NCBI GenBank assembly: GCA_021773355.1
Contig: JAJFKE010000046.1
Span: 124,001-188,000, forward strand
DNA from: Gammaproteobacteria bacterium
GTDB taxonomy: Bacteria > Pseudomonadota > Gammaproteobacteria > Pseudomonadales > Pseudohongiellaceae
Direction: 5' to 3'
Length of the DNA stretch: 64,000 bases
The notes under the pieces are model-generated. The model was not told the DNA's origin, did no database searches, and saw only the letters and a program-made list of their open reading frames with translations. This document shows positions 45,154-54,556 of the stretch, in pieces; the first letter of the stretch is position 1, and each line of letters starts with the position of its first letter. The translations under genes and the position numbers were made by a program.

Positions 45154-46512
45154 TTGCCCGAAAAACGCACGCTTCTGCTGCTCGCCGGCGTCCTACTTGC
45201 ATCTGCTCTCGCTCCCCTAGGGTCCACTTCTATTGCCGTGGCCATGCCACAGATTGCTCAATTCATGGAAATGGATCCCGGTACCACCACCCAGCTCCTG
45301 GTCGGCGGCTATTTGTTGATTTCTGTCATTGGTCAGGCTCCCGCAGGGAAATTAGGCGACATCATCGGCTACCAGAAGGCGCTGTATATAGGACTGGGTG
45401 TATTCATGCTTGGTTCGCTAATGGCCTACCTAATTCGAAGTATAGAAATATTATTGGTCTCCAGGATGATGATGGCCGCTGCGAGCGCGATGATTGTGCC
45501 CAACGCATCAGCAATGTTAAGGACGCAGTTACCAGAATCCATGCTGCCCTTCGCTTACGGGGTATTTGGTGCCACCATGGGTGCGGCAGCGGCAGTTGGC
45601 CCATTGCTTGGAGGTGCGCTTACGCAGTTTTTTGATTGGCCTGCAATATTCTTGGTAAATGTTCCCTGGGCTTTGATAGCTCTTGGCTTGATTGTATTTA
45701 CTTCGAGGCCGCAAACCGAAAAGCCGAAAGGTCGTTTAGACCTGCGCAGTACAGTGTTACTGGCCTTCGCTATTGGCGCACTGCAGTTAGGATTTATAGG
45801 TGATTCCATAGATTTCCGATTTCTTTTTCCCGGTTTGATTTTACTGGCTGTGTTCGTGTGGTTGCAGCTTACAGTCGATGAACCAGTATTCAACCCGCGC
45901 TTCTTCAGACGACCTGCCTATTTGGCTGCCGGCTGTACTACGGCGCTTGGTAACTTCACCATGTATGCCTTGTTATTCCAGCTGCCAATTTTTTTCGTCG
46001 ACGTTCGAGACGTTGCAGAAATTGAAATCGCCAGCGCGCTAACTGCCATGACACTTTGCATGATGCTAGGTGGACCAATGTCGGCCATAGCAGGAAGACT
46101 CATTGGTATTCGATATACTGCGGTTTTTGCTGCCTGTGCTAATTTATTTGGTCTGTATTTATACTCTGATCTTGAATCGGCTTTAGTGCCGTTGGATATT
46201 ATGCTACCGATGGCTTTGATGGGTTTTGCCATAGGTATGTCTGGGCCGGTGGTACAGGCGGCAGGCATGTTAGCCATTGAAAAAGAGTACGCGGGCATGG
46301 CCGCTGGAGGCTTAAGTACGATGCGTTATTTTGGGGGAGCGATAGGAATCTCTGTGCTCTCACTGCAGCTGGGGTCGGATACAGTAACATCCCTGGAGCA
46401 GCATCTTTCGGTAATTCCGTATTATGCTGGCGCTTTGATTACAGTATTGCTGGTAGCATTCCTGTTACCAGTTTCGAATAATAAAGGAGACCCCTCTGTG
46501 GGAATCCAATAA
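45154..46512 (+). CDS. MFS drug-efflux-type transporter (DHA2-like)
   Basis: 452 residues with ~12-14 transmembrane helices, starting at TTG 45154. LAPLGSTSIAVAMPQIAQFM near residue 20, GKLGDIIGYQKALYIG (MFS loop motif A) near residue 70 and GPLLGGALTQFFDWPAIFLVNVPWALIAL near residue 150, in the DHA2 motif C position, indicate a proton-driven exporter like EmrB/QacA. The next gene starts 12 bp after its stop, so it is co-transcribed with the split phosphotransferase genes. The substrate is unknown. Confidence 0.82.
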   Translation: MPEKRTLLLLAGVLLASALAPLGSTSIAVAMPQIAQFMEMDPGTTTQLLVGGYLLISVIGQAPAGKLGDIIGYQKALYIGLGVFMLGSLMAYLIRSIEILLVSRMMMAAASAMIVPNASAMLRTQLPESMLPFAYGVFGATMGAAAAVGPLLGGALTQFFDWPAIFLVNVPWALIALGLIVFTSRPQTEKPKGRLDLRSTVLLAFAIGALQLGFIGDSIDFRFLFPGLILLAVFVWLQLTVDEPVFNPRFFRRPAYLAAGCTTALGNFTMYALLFQLPIFFVDVRDVAEIEIASALTAMTLCMMLGGPMSAIAGRLIGIRYTAVFAACANLFGLYLYSDLESALVPLDIMLPMALMGFAIGMSGPVVQAAGMLAIEKEYAGMAAGGLSTMRYFGGAIGISVLSLQLGSDTVTSLEQHLSVIPYYAGALITVLLVAFLLPVSNNKGDPSVGIQ

Positions 46513-46524
46513 CGGGAGAAGGCT

Positions 46525-48183
46525 ATGACACGACAATTTGAAGCACCAGGGCCCGGCACCTGGTCTCTGGATACCACTCATAACAGTGGGGCTATGACTA
46601 GCTACACCGCTCAATGTTTCACAGGCTTGCCTAGAGGGTTTCACGAATGCCTGGAGAAATATGGAATCCTATTGGATCGTTTACAGCCTGCCTTTGTTCA
46701 TGGTTTCTTCTTCATGCAGCAAGTTGCTGTGGTGGGCAAGCCTGGAGGGGGGCCGCCCCCTAAGTTTCTGATGCAATTAATGTTCAAGATTCATCCCAAA
46801 CTCAGGGCACGAGTTAAAGCCGCCCACGCTGCTATCGAATCCCGTCTTTGGTTGCAGGACCTAAAAGATTGGGATGAAATGAAAGATGACTCAATTTCCA
46901 GAAATACTGCGCTGCAATCAATCGAGCTTTCTAATTTGAATCGAGACGAGTTGATCGAACACTTACACAGCTGTTTTGTTAACGCCGAAGAAATGGTCTA
47001 TCGTCATCACAAATATTCTGTGGGATCCATATTGCCTATAGGACGATTCCTGGATGCAGCTACAAGAACATCCGGGCTCTCGCCAGTTGAGGTGGCTCCT
47101 CTATTGAAGGGCTCAACTCCGGTATCTAAAGGTTTAGCCGGTAGGGAATTAGCAATGCTGGCTGCTGCGATTACTACTGCAGGTATTTCTAAGAACGATC
47201 TGGACGCAAGTTCTCCCGAACAGGCAATTGCCGCGTTGCGTGCCATAGCGGAAATAAGTTCGGCATTAGATGCCTATTTGGGTATCACCGGTCACATGTT
47301 AATAGGCGGTTATTGTATCTCTGAGAAAACCCTGCAAGAGTCTCCCAACATCCTGCTAGCTAGAATTGGCGACGCGCTGGAGACGCAGACTGAGCAAGAA
47401 TTCGATCGGAAAATGGAACTGCGAATTCGAGAGCAAATACCTGCGGAAGATAGAGCCGAATTCGATCTCTGCCTAGCCGATGCCAGGGAAGCGAATCGCA
47501 TGCGAGATGAGCGTGGAATATACAACGATATTTGGGGAGCAGGCATATCTCGATCTGCTATTTTGGAAGGCGGGCGTCGCTTGCTTGAGGAGGACGGCGT
47601 GTTGAGCAAAGCAGAATTGACTTTGGATGCATCCCATGAAGAAATGATTGGATTGCTAAAAGGTGAGAATCCCGTAAGCGAAGCGGAACTTAGTGACAGG
47701 CGAGACTGGCGCTTGCATAAAAATATAGACGAAGTTCCTGAATTTCTTGGCGATGAGCCAAGCGATCCTCCGCCAATTGATTGGCTGCCCATTAAGCTTC
47801 AGCCCACCATGCGCGCCTTTGCCTTGGTTATGGACAATGTCTTCGATGAGCCAAAGGAAGCCACGGAAAAAATTTCTGGTCTAGCGGTGAGCCCAGGCGT
47901 TTACGAAGGAACGGCAAAGGTCATCATTAGCACCAGAGATTTTGATCGTTTGGAAAAGGGAGATGTACTTGTCACCAAGAATACTTCCGCAGGATTTAAT
48001 GTAGTACTTCCCATTATTGGTGCTTTGGTAACCGATAGGGGTGGGATACTAAGTCATGCCGCTATTGTTAGCCGCGAATTCGGAATTCCTGGCGTGGTGG
48101 GCACCAAGAATGCGAGTCAACTAATTAAAGAGGGTGATACAGTGAGAGTTAATGGAGACACGGGTGAAGTTGAAATTCTTTGA
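46525..48183 (+). CDS. PEP-utilising enzyme: substrate domain plus swivelling phosphohistidine domain
   Basis: 552 residues. The last ~100 form the swivelling domain of PEP synthase/PPDK/Rph-type enzymes: GRGGILSHAAIVSREFGIPGVVGT-like motif (DRGGILSHAAIVSREFGIPG), whose His carries the phosphate. The first ~440 residues are helical and correspond in position to the substrate-binding middle domain of rifampicin phosphotransferase; they are not similar enough by eye to name a substrate. The ATP-grasp half is encoded by the next, overlapping gene, so the two proteins should form one enzyme. The gene is preceded by AACGGGAGAAGG. Confidence 0.82.
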   Translation: MTRQFEAPGPGTWSLDTTHNSGAMTSYTAQCFTGLPRGFHECLEKYGILLDRLQPAFVHGFFFMQQVAVVGKPGGGPPPKFLMQLMFKIHPKLRARVKAAHAAIESRLWLQDLKDWDEMKDDSISRNTALQSIELSNLNRDELIEHLHSCFVNAEEMVYRHHKYSVGSILPIGRFLDAATRTSGLSPVEVAPLLKGSTPVSKGLAGRELAMLAAAITTAGISKNDLDASSPEQAIAALRAIAEISSALDAYLGITGHMLIGGYCISEKTLQESPNILLARIGDALETQTEQEFDRKMELRIREQIPAEDRAEFDLCLADAREANRMRDERGIYNDIWGAGISRSAILEGGRRLLEEDGVLSKAELTLDASHEEMIGLLKGENPVSEAELSDRRDWRLHKNIDEVPEFLGDEPSDPPPIDWLPIKLQPTMRAFALVMDNVFDEPKEATEKISGLAVSPGVYEGTAKVIISTRDFDRLEKGDVLVTKNTSAGFNVVLPIIGALVTDRGGILSHAAIVSREFGIPGVVGTKNASQLIKEGDTVRVNGDTGEVEIL

Positions 48184-49001
48184 TGTGCGCAATGATTGAG
48201 GCCGTTCCGCTAACGCAAGCGGCAGAAGAAGAACGTTTTGGTGGCAAATGCCTGAGCCTGGGCATTGCCCTGCGCGCGGGACTGCCTGCGCCAGACGGCT
48301 ATGCTCTGCCAGTTGCTTTGGTGGCAAAGTTAGCTGCAGGCAACGAATCTAGCGCTGCTGCTATTCGCCCTCTGTTTGATCAGCTTGCCCCGGCTGTTGC
48401 AGTTCGTTCAAGTGCCGTGGGAGAAGATTCTGTAGCAGCAAGCTTCGCAGGGCAGCACTTAACTGTGCTGAATGTAATGGATGCTGAATCAATGTTATCC
48501 GCGATTGTTCAGGTTCACGCCTCGGCGTATACCGATGAAGCGCTAGCCTATCGAAAAAGAATGGCAGTTGCAGGTGAGCCAGCCATAGCGGTGGTAGTGC
48601 AGCAACAGATTCTGAGTGAAGTAGCTGGTGTAATGTTCACAAAAAATCCACTAACGGGAGTCATCGAACGCTATATAGAGGCAAGTTGGGGGCTGGGAGA
48701 GGCGGTGGTTGCAGGAATGGTGGTGCCGGATAGTTTTCGGCTTTCCAATACAGGCTCTGTGTTAGAGCAGGTAGCAGGGGAAAAAGATATTGAATTAGTG
48801 GCCTGCGCCGACGGTGAAACCAGGGAGCAAGAAGTAGCTGCCGAAAAAATTTCGGCCTTGTGCTTGCAGACAGAACAACTCGATCAGTTACATCAACTTG
48901 CTGTAAAATGTGAACAGGTTTACGGTGAACATATAGACATCGAATGGGCGTTTCATGCTGGGCGGCTCTACCTGCTGCAGTGTCGTTCGATTACAAACTA
49001 A
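48183..49001 (+). CDS. PEP/pyruvate-type ATP-grasp domain protein (partner of preceding gene)
   Basis: About 272 residues, the ATP-binding domain found at the N-terminus of PEP synthase and Rph: GGKCLSLGIALRAGLPAPDGYALP, VAVRSSAVGEDSVAASFAGQHLTVLNV, and EVAGVMFTKNPLTGVIERYIEASWGLGEAVV. It ends DIEWAFHAGRLYLLQCRSITN, the standard end of the domain. ATG 48183 overlaps the preceding stop as TGATG, so translation is coupled. In single-chain homologues this domain comes first; here the order is reversed and the chain is split. Confidence 0.87.
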   Translation: MCAMIEAVPLTQAAEEERFGGKCLSLGIALRAGLPAPDGYALPVALVAKLAAGNESSAAAIRPLFDQLAPAVAVRSSAVGEDSVAASFAGQHLTVLNVMDAESMLSAIVQVHASAYTDEALAYRKRMAVAGEPAIAVVVQQQILSEVAGVMFTKNPLTGVIERYIEASWGLGEAVVAGMVVPDSFRLSNTGSVLEQVAGEKDIELVACADGETREQEVAAEKISALCLQTEQLDQLHQLAVKCEQVYGEHIDIEWAFHAGRLYLLQCRSITN

Positions 49002-49022
49002 TGCCAAAGGCTGTTAGTTGAA

Positions 49023-49757
49023 ATGAAAGATTTATTCAAGCAATCAAAATCTACAGGCAGCGGTAAGAAAGCCGACAAGCACCCTGTCTCCAGCAATAAT
49101 GATGTCCAAAAATTTCTTTCAAAGGTCGCCACATTGCCAAAGACAGCTGGTGATGCCCGTTTGATTTTTTCTTTAGATGCCACGGCGAGCAGACAGGGTA
49201 CCTGGGATGTTGCCAGTCAGCTGCAGAACGAAATGTTTATCAGCGCACAGTCTCTGGGTGGTCTCAATATACAACTCTGTTATTTTCGAGGTTTCGGAGA
49301 ATTTTTCAGCAGCGACTGGCAGAGCAACCCCGATGATTTATTGCGTATCATGTCTGGCATTCGCTGCCAGGCCGGAGCCACTCAACTACAACGCTTGTTG
49401 CAGCATGCGATTGATGAGAATCATAAGAGAAAAATTAAGTGTCTCATCTATATAGGTGATGCGATGGAAGAGAATATTGACGTGCTAGCCCAACAGGCTG
49501 GAAAACTTGGCTTGCTAAATATCCCTTTGTTTATGTTTCAAGAACGCGACGATCCCATCGCGAAGGCTGCATTCAAAGAGCTAAGTCGATTGTCGGGTGG
49601 AGCCTATTCGCAGTTTGATAGTACCAGCATTAATCAGCTTAAAGACCTGCTTAGGGCAGTGGCAGTTTATGCGGCCGGTGGTCTAAAGGCATTGCAAGAT
49701 TTTAGTAAGGGCTCTACTGGTTCGGTCAAGTTACTGGAACAGCAACTAAAAAGATAA
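49023..49757 (+). CDS. VWA-like domain protein
   Basis: 244 residues. A von Willebrand A-type domain spans ~residues 40-210: LIFSLDATASRQGTWDVA (a MIDAS-like DxTxS start), LNIQLCYFRGFGEF, ATQLQRLLQHA, and CLIYIGDAMEEN. No signal peptide, so it is cytoplasmic. It starts 20 bp after the ATP-grasp gene and is followed after ~43 bp by a membrane DnaJ gene; the pair may be a chaperone-linked module. I know no function for this pair. Confidence 0.75.
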   Translation: MKDLFKQSKSTGSGKKADKHPVSSNNDVQKFLSKVATLPKTAGDARLIFSLDATASRQGTWDVASQLQNEMFISAQSLGGLNIQLCYFRGFGEFFSSDWQSNPDDLLRIMSGIRCQAGATQLQRLLQHAIDENHKRKIKCLIYIGDAMEENIDVLAQQAGKLGLLNIPLFMFQERDDPIAKAAFKELSRLSGGAYSQFDSTSINQLKDLLRAVAVYAAGGLKALQDFSKGSTGSVKLLEQQLKR

Positions 49758-49800
49758 AGGATTGTAGTTTGCTATTTGTTATAGAGATTAATAGACCGGC

Positions 49801-50550
49801 ATGATTTTTCGTTTATTGGCTTTGTTGCTTTTGCCCGTGATGGCGTATTACTTCGTCAGATCTATTAGTCAACGTTATTCCTTCACAGCGCGGCAAAATA
49901 GATTGCTGTTTTTCCTTGTAGCAAGCCTGCTTGTGATTGCCGTGCTCATCGCCATTGGCAGGTTACCTGTGCAGTTTATATTGGCGCCCATCGGCGTGGC
50001 CGCTACATTTCTTCTTAGAATGTTGCCAGCTCTAATGCGCCTATTACCGATGTGGCAGCTTTTTAAGAATCGAACAGCGTCCGCGGGTTCGCGAAAATCC
50101 GAGCAAATATCAACCATTCGTACTGCATATTTTGAGATGGAGCTACGCCATGATGACGGCGCAATGGACGGAAATGTACTACTTGGTAGCTATGCCGAGA
50201 GAAGGCTTTCTTCGTTACAGTTACAGGAGCTGCTGGAGTTGTACAAGGAATGCAGCGCAGATGCGGACTCTGCACAAGTATTGGAAGCCTATATTGATCG
50301 CACATTTCCAAATTGGAGAGAGCAGGCTGAATCTCAGCATACCGATAGTGGAATGGCAGTGAACGACGAGTCAACAATGACCAAGACCTTGGCGCTGGAA
50401 ATTCTGGGCTTAGATGAAACGGCCGATCGCGATCAAGTAAGTAAGGCGCATAGGAGTCTAATGCAAAAAATGCATCCAGACAGAGGTGGAAGTGACTATC
50501 TCGCCAAGAAAATTAATGCAGCGAAGGACTTTCTGTTAAAGGTTTTGTAA
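49801..50550 (+). CDS. Membrane-anchored J-domain protein (DnaJ-like)
   Basis: 249 residues. Two or three hydrophobic helices (residues 1-80) precede a C-terminal J domain (~residues 190-249) with LEILGLDETADRDQVSKAHR, the invariant HPD in MQKMHPDRGG and the helix IV AKKINAAKDFLLKVL. The HPD motif is intact, so it should stimulate DnaK ATPase. The arrangement, membrane anchor first and J domain last, is like DjlA/TIM14-type proteins. It follows the VWA-like gene. Confidence 0.85.
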   Translation: MIFRLLALLLLPVMAYYFVRSISQRYSFTARQNRLLFFLVASLLVIAVLIAIGRLPVQFILAPIGVAATFLLRMLPALMRLLPMWQLFKNRTASAGSRKSEQISTIRTAYFEMELRHDDGAMDGNVLLGSYAERRLSSLQLQELLELYKECSADADSAQVLEAYIDRTFPNWREQAESQHTDSGMAVNDESTMTKTLALEILGLDETADRDQVSKAHRSLMQKMHPDRGGSDYLAKKINAAKDFLLKVL

Positions 50551-50559
50551 GTTAGTACA

Positions 50560-51327
50560 TCAAGCACTTTTCTTCTTATTCAAGAATGCCTGCACGATGG
50601 CTTGGGCTTCGGGTGTTTGTAATAACCTGGCAAATTCTTCTAACTCGACGCCTATGGTGTCGGACACAGATCTCTGCTGTCCGCGTTTGATTAGACCCTT
50701 GCTTGTTTGAACCGATTCGGGCGGTAATGCGGCCAGCGTCTTGGCTTTGTCTAGAGCATAGGTAAGATATTGCTCTTGCGGCAACACTTCGTTGATAATT
50801 CCATACTCTCTTGCCTTGTGGGCGGAAAAACGCTCTCCCAACAACAATAGCTCAGCCGCTCTAACATGTCCTATTTGTTTCGGCAATAAATAGCTGGATC
50901 CGGCTTCCGGGCATAAACCCAAACGACTAAACGGTAGCTGTAAAAAGCAGTTCTCTGACGCATAGATGAGATCGCAATGAAACAGTAGAGTTGTCCCTAT
51001 ACCAATAGCCAGACCACTAATTGCAGCAATAATTGGTTTGCGTGTTTCATTTAATGCGTTCATGAAGGCGACCGAAGGGCGCTCGCCGGAGGCGGTATCG
51101 CTTGCAATAAAGCCATTCACGTCGTTGCCGCTGGTGAAACAATCATCTATGCCTCTGATCAGAATGACATTGACCGCTTTATCGGCATCTCCCAATCGCA
51201 GGCCAGCCGCCAATGCTGCATACATACCGGGAAGCAGAGCGTTTTTTTTCTCTGGTCTGTGAATCTCAATAACCATTACATTGCCGTCTAGAGAGTATTT
51301 AATATTCTTATCCGCTGACTCAATCAT
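50560..51327 (-). CDS. Enoyl-CoA hydratase/isomerase family protein
   Basis: 255-residue crotonase fold: HRPEKKNALLPGMYAAL, the oxyanion-hole region TSGNDVNGF and ISGLAIGIGTTLLFHCDLIYA. GLCPEAGSSYLLPKQIG has Glu at the position used by Delta3-Delta2-enoyl-CoA isomerases (SPEACSS-type), and there is no Glu at the first hydratase position. It is therefore more likely an isomerase than a hydratase. It ends in KKKSA. Converges with the DnaJ gene, 10 bp apart. Confidence 0.85.
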   Translation of the reverse strand: MIESADKNIKYSLDGNVMVIEIHRPEKKNALLPGMYAALAAGLRLGDADKAVNVILIRGIDDCFTSGNDVNGFIASDTASGERPSVAFMNALNETRKPIIAAISGLAIGIGTTLLFHCDLIYASENCFLQLPFSRLGLCPEAGSSYLLPKQIGHVRAAELLLLGERFSAHKAREYGIINEVLPQEQYLTYALDKAKTLAALPPESVQTSKGLIKRGQQRSVSDTIGVELEEFARLLQTPEAQAIVQAFLNKKKSA

Positions 51328-51448
51328 GGTTATTCCTTGTGGATGATCTCTAATTCGAGGGTATCATTTTAGTGGATATAGCTCGCGAAGTAGAGTATTA
51401 ATACGGGCTAAGCCCGTCTGCGAAAATAATATTGTTACTCGCCTTGTT

Positions 51449-52834
51449 ATGACTGATTATTCCAATAAATTTTCGCAAATTGTTAAATCGACAGCGCTAA
51501 TAGAAATTCGAGAACAGAAAGCTGTAGCGTTGTCCTTTCTGTTGATTTTTCTATTGATGACTGCCTACTATATGTTGCTTCCTGTTCGAGACGCTATGGC
51601 AGCGATTGGAGCAACACGGAAATTAGTGTGCTTTGGAATATCCAATTTTTCCTAAGCCTTGCGTTTTTAGCTTTATACGGTTTGGCTGTCTCTCTTATTA
51701 GTTTCAAATATTTAGTCCCCGCGGTTTACGGGTTTTTCGCGGCGAGTTTTGCCGGTTTCTATTTAGCTGCAGCCTTGGTAGAAGATCCAATATTGGTGGA
51801 TAAGGGGTTCTATCTTTGGGTTAGTCTATTCAGTTTGTTTCATGTCTCCTTATTCTGGAGTCTGATGACTGATTTATTTAGTAAGGAACAATCGGAAAGA
51901 TTATTTGCGTTCATCTACATGGGCGCCAGTGCTGGTGCAATAGTTGGTCCTATTATTGCGGCGGTTACAGTCACAATTCTTAACTCCGAGTCGTTGATGC
52001 TGACAGCATCGATCATGATGCTATTGCCACTGCCACTGCCACTGCCACTGCCACTGCCACTGCCACTGCCACTGCCACTGCCAATTGTTATTTATCTGCA
52101 GCATTTAAAAACTTCAGAGATGGGTAACGAGGAAGTGTCAGTGAATTTGTCGGAATGGAAAATTGGAGGCAATCCCCTCGCAGGCTTCAAACAGTTTTTC
52201 AGCAGCCCATTTTTGATTGCCATTGCGGCTTTTATATTGTTGTACACAGCGATTAGTGCGTTTGCATATTTCGAACAAACTGATTTGTTGCGTGGTTTCG
52301 ACAGAGATCGCAGAACAGAAATTCTAGCGCTACTTGCACTGGTAGTTAATGGTTTGACTTTTTTTTCGGCTTCTTTGCCACTAGCCGCCTGGCAACCCGT
52401 TTTGGCATGCCGTTGACGCTTGCCTTGTTCCTGTATTTATGTGCATAGCCTTGTTAATTCTCGCCTTTGCTCCACTATTGACAGTGTTGCTCGCTTTACA
52501 AGTTGCAAGACAGGCCGGTAATTACGGCATTACCAAACCTGCTAGGGAAATGCTATTCACCGTCGTGTCTAGAGAGAGTCGTTTTAAGGCTAAGCCGGTA
52601 GTGGATGTTGCCATATACAGGGGTGGGGATGTGGTCTGGGGTTCGGCATTTGCTTTGTTAACAGATGGCCTTGGTTTGGGAATTGCGGCGATGGCTGCTA
52701 TAGGCGCTGGAATAGCAGCAGTGTGGGCTGTGATTGGTGCCCTACTAGGCGTCTCTTTCGAAAAAGATACTGAAGTGATTGCCAGTCGAGATTCTTTAGA
52801 ATCCACATCGAATGCCATACCCTCGGTGAAATAG
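51449..52834 (+). pseudogene. NTP/NDP-antiporter-like (Npt1/2, TLC-type) transporter, broken by frameshifts
   Basis: The reading passes through three frames. MTDYSNKFSQ... to PVRDAMA is in the first frame, DWSNTEISVLWNIQFFLSLA onward in the second, and the last ~130 codons (MCIALLILAFAPLLTVLLA...) in the third; a short RLATRFGMPLTLALF segment near 52386 lies in a fourth register. Each step is explained by loss of one base (near 51600, 52385 and 52430). Content matches multipass MFS-like ATP/ADP or NTP/NDP exchangers. It also carries a (CCACTG)9 tract at 52027-52080 encoding alternating Leu-Pro. Either a decaying gene or a cluster of sequencing errors. Confidence 0.75.
52027..52080 (+). repeat. 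Hexanucleotide tandem repeat (CCACTG)9
   Basis: Nine exact CCACTG units inside the transporter pseudogene, encoding (Pro-Leu)9. Changes by one unit keep the frame, so this is not a classical phase-variation switch; it probably grew by slippage from a native LLPLPI stretch. Confidence 0.97.
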
Positions 52835-52990
52835 CGTTCTTTGCTAAAAATTACGGCGATCGATTTCCGATATGCTTATAGCAGCTAATTTTCTTGAACA
52901 GCCCCGTGTCCAAACCAACGTTCAAATCTCAATAAAAATTTTGCACATTCAGTGTTAGAATAGCCCGAAGCAATATTTTTTAAGGTTGAG

Positions 52991-54523
52991 ATGGTTATGA
53001 CTCTAATTTGCAACGAAGATGTAATTCAAAGTGTTGCTGACGCACTACAGTTTATTTCCTATTACCACCCCATCGATTTTATTAAAGCCGTAAACGAGGC
53101 TTACCAGAGAGAAGAATCCGAGGCCGCGAAAGACGCCATGGCACAAATCCTTATCAACTCGCGTCTATGCGCGGAAGGCAAGCGACCAATCTGCCAGGAT
53201 ACCGGTATCGTTGTTGTATTCTTAAAGGTAGGGATGGGCGTGCAGTGGCAGGGGGGTATGTCACTGGAAGACATGGTAAACGAGGGAGTGCGACTAGCCT
53301 ACCTAAATCCTGATAATGTATTACGCGCATCTATAGTGTCTGACCCAACGGGCAGCAGGAAAAACACCAAGGATAATACCCCTGCTGTTATACACACCCA
53401 AATCGTTCCCGGTAATGAAATTGAAGTGAAGTTAGCGGCCAAGGGTGGCGGATCTGAAAACAAGGCGAAGCTGGTCATGTTAAATCCAAGTGACAGTATT
53501 GTGGATTGGGTAGAGCGAACACTACCTACCATGGGTGCTGGTTGGTGTCCCCCTGGGATGTTAGGTATAGGTATCGGAGGCACTGCAGAAAAAGCAGCGG
53601 TATTAGCAAAAGAATCTCTGATGGAGCCTATTGATATTCATGAATTACGGGCAAGAGGTCCTAGTAACCGCGTAGAAGAATTGCGCTTGGAGATTATGGA
53701 TAGGGCGAATTCACTCGGTATTGGCGCGCAGGGATTGGGCGGATTGACCACGGTTTTGGATGTTAAGATTCTGGACTATCCTACTCATGCAGCCTCGCTA
53801 CCTGTGGCGATGATTCCAAACTGTGCTGCAACGCGACACGCACACTTCACATTAGACGGCAGTGGTACAGCAGTGTTTGAGCCACCAAATTTAGACCAAT
53901 GGCCACAAATTGTTTGGGATGTTGGCCCGCGAGCACGTAAGGTGGATTTGAATTCCTTGACGCCAAAAGATATTAGCGAGTGGCAGCCGGGTGAGACCTT
54001 ATTGCTTTCTGGAACGATGCTGACAGGAAGGGATGCCGCACATAAACGATTATTAACAATGTTGGCTAATGGAGAACCACTTCCAGCCGGCGTGGATTTT
54101 AAAAATAAGTTTATCTATTACGTGGGTCCGGTCGATCCGGTACGAGATGAAGTTATTGGCCCAGCAGGTCCCACTACTGCTACGCGCATGGATAAATTCA
54201 CCGATGAACTGTTAGAAAAAACAGGACTCATCGGTATGATAGGAAAAGCTGAACGCGGGCAAGTAGGCATAGATGCTATTAAAAAACACAAGGCGGTATA
54301 TCTCATGGCAGTAGGTGGTGCCGCCTACCTGGTTTCAAAAGCTATTCGAAAGGCCTCGGTCGTTGCTTTTGAAGATCTGGGTATGGAAGCAATACATGAA
54401 TTTGAAGTTGAAGATATGCCAGTCACTGTGGCGGTGGATGTGAATGGTACCTCAGTGCACCAAACTGGGCCGGCATTATGGAAGAAAAAAATAGCAGAGG
54501 AACATTCCCTGGAAGTGAGATAG
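52991..54523 (+). CDS. Class I fumarate hydratase, Fe-S dependent
   Basis: 510 residues matching class I fumarases (FumA/FumB type), which interconvert fumarate and malate with an oxygen-sensitive [4Fe-4S] cluster. CQDTGIVVVFLKVG carries one cluster cysteine, IPNCAATRHAHF another; MGAGWCPPGMLGIGIGGTAEKA and GPTTATRMDKFTDELLE are further signatures. The start is ATG 52991 after AAGG; ATG 52997 is also possible. It stands alone after the transporter remnant. Confidence 0.95.
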   Translation: MVMTLICNEDVIQSVADALQFISYYHPIDFIKAVNEAYQREESEAAKDAMAQILINSRLCAEGKRPICQDTGIVVVFLKVGMGVQWQGGMSLEDMVNEGVRLAYLNPDNVLRASIVSDPTGSRKNTKDNTPAVIHTQIVPGNEIEVKLAAKGGGSENKAKLVMLNPSDSIVDWVERTLPTMGAGWCPPGMLGIGIGGTAEKAAVLAKESLMEPIDIHELRARGPSNRVEELRLEIMDRANSLGIGAQGLGGLTTVLDVKILDYPTHAASLPVAMIPNCAATRHAHFTLDGSGTAVFEPPNLDQWPQIVWDVGPRARKVDLNSLTPKDISEWQPGETLLLSGTMLTGRDAAHKRLLTMLANGEPLPAGVDFKNKFIYYVGPVDPVRDEVIGPAGPTTATRMDKFTDELLEKTGLIGMIGKAERGQVGIDAIKKHKAVYLMAVGGAAYLVSKAIRKASVVAFEDLGMEAIHEFEVEDMPVTVAVDVNGTSVHQTGPALWKKKIAEEHSLEVR

Positions 54524-54556
54524 CGAGTTTATCAGGCCGGCGAATCGAGAAGGCGG

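Noticed and set aside
45214..45222. CTAGGGTCC inside the MFS gene, like a MITE end
   Set aside because: Only 9 bp, within an uninterrupted coding frame; most likely chance.
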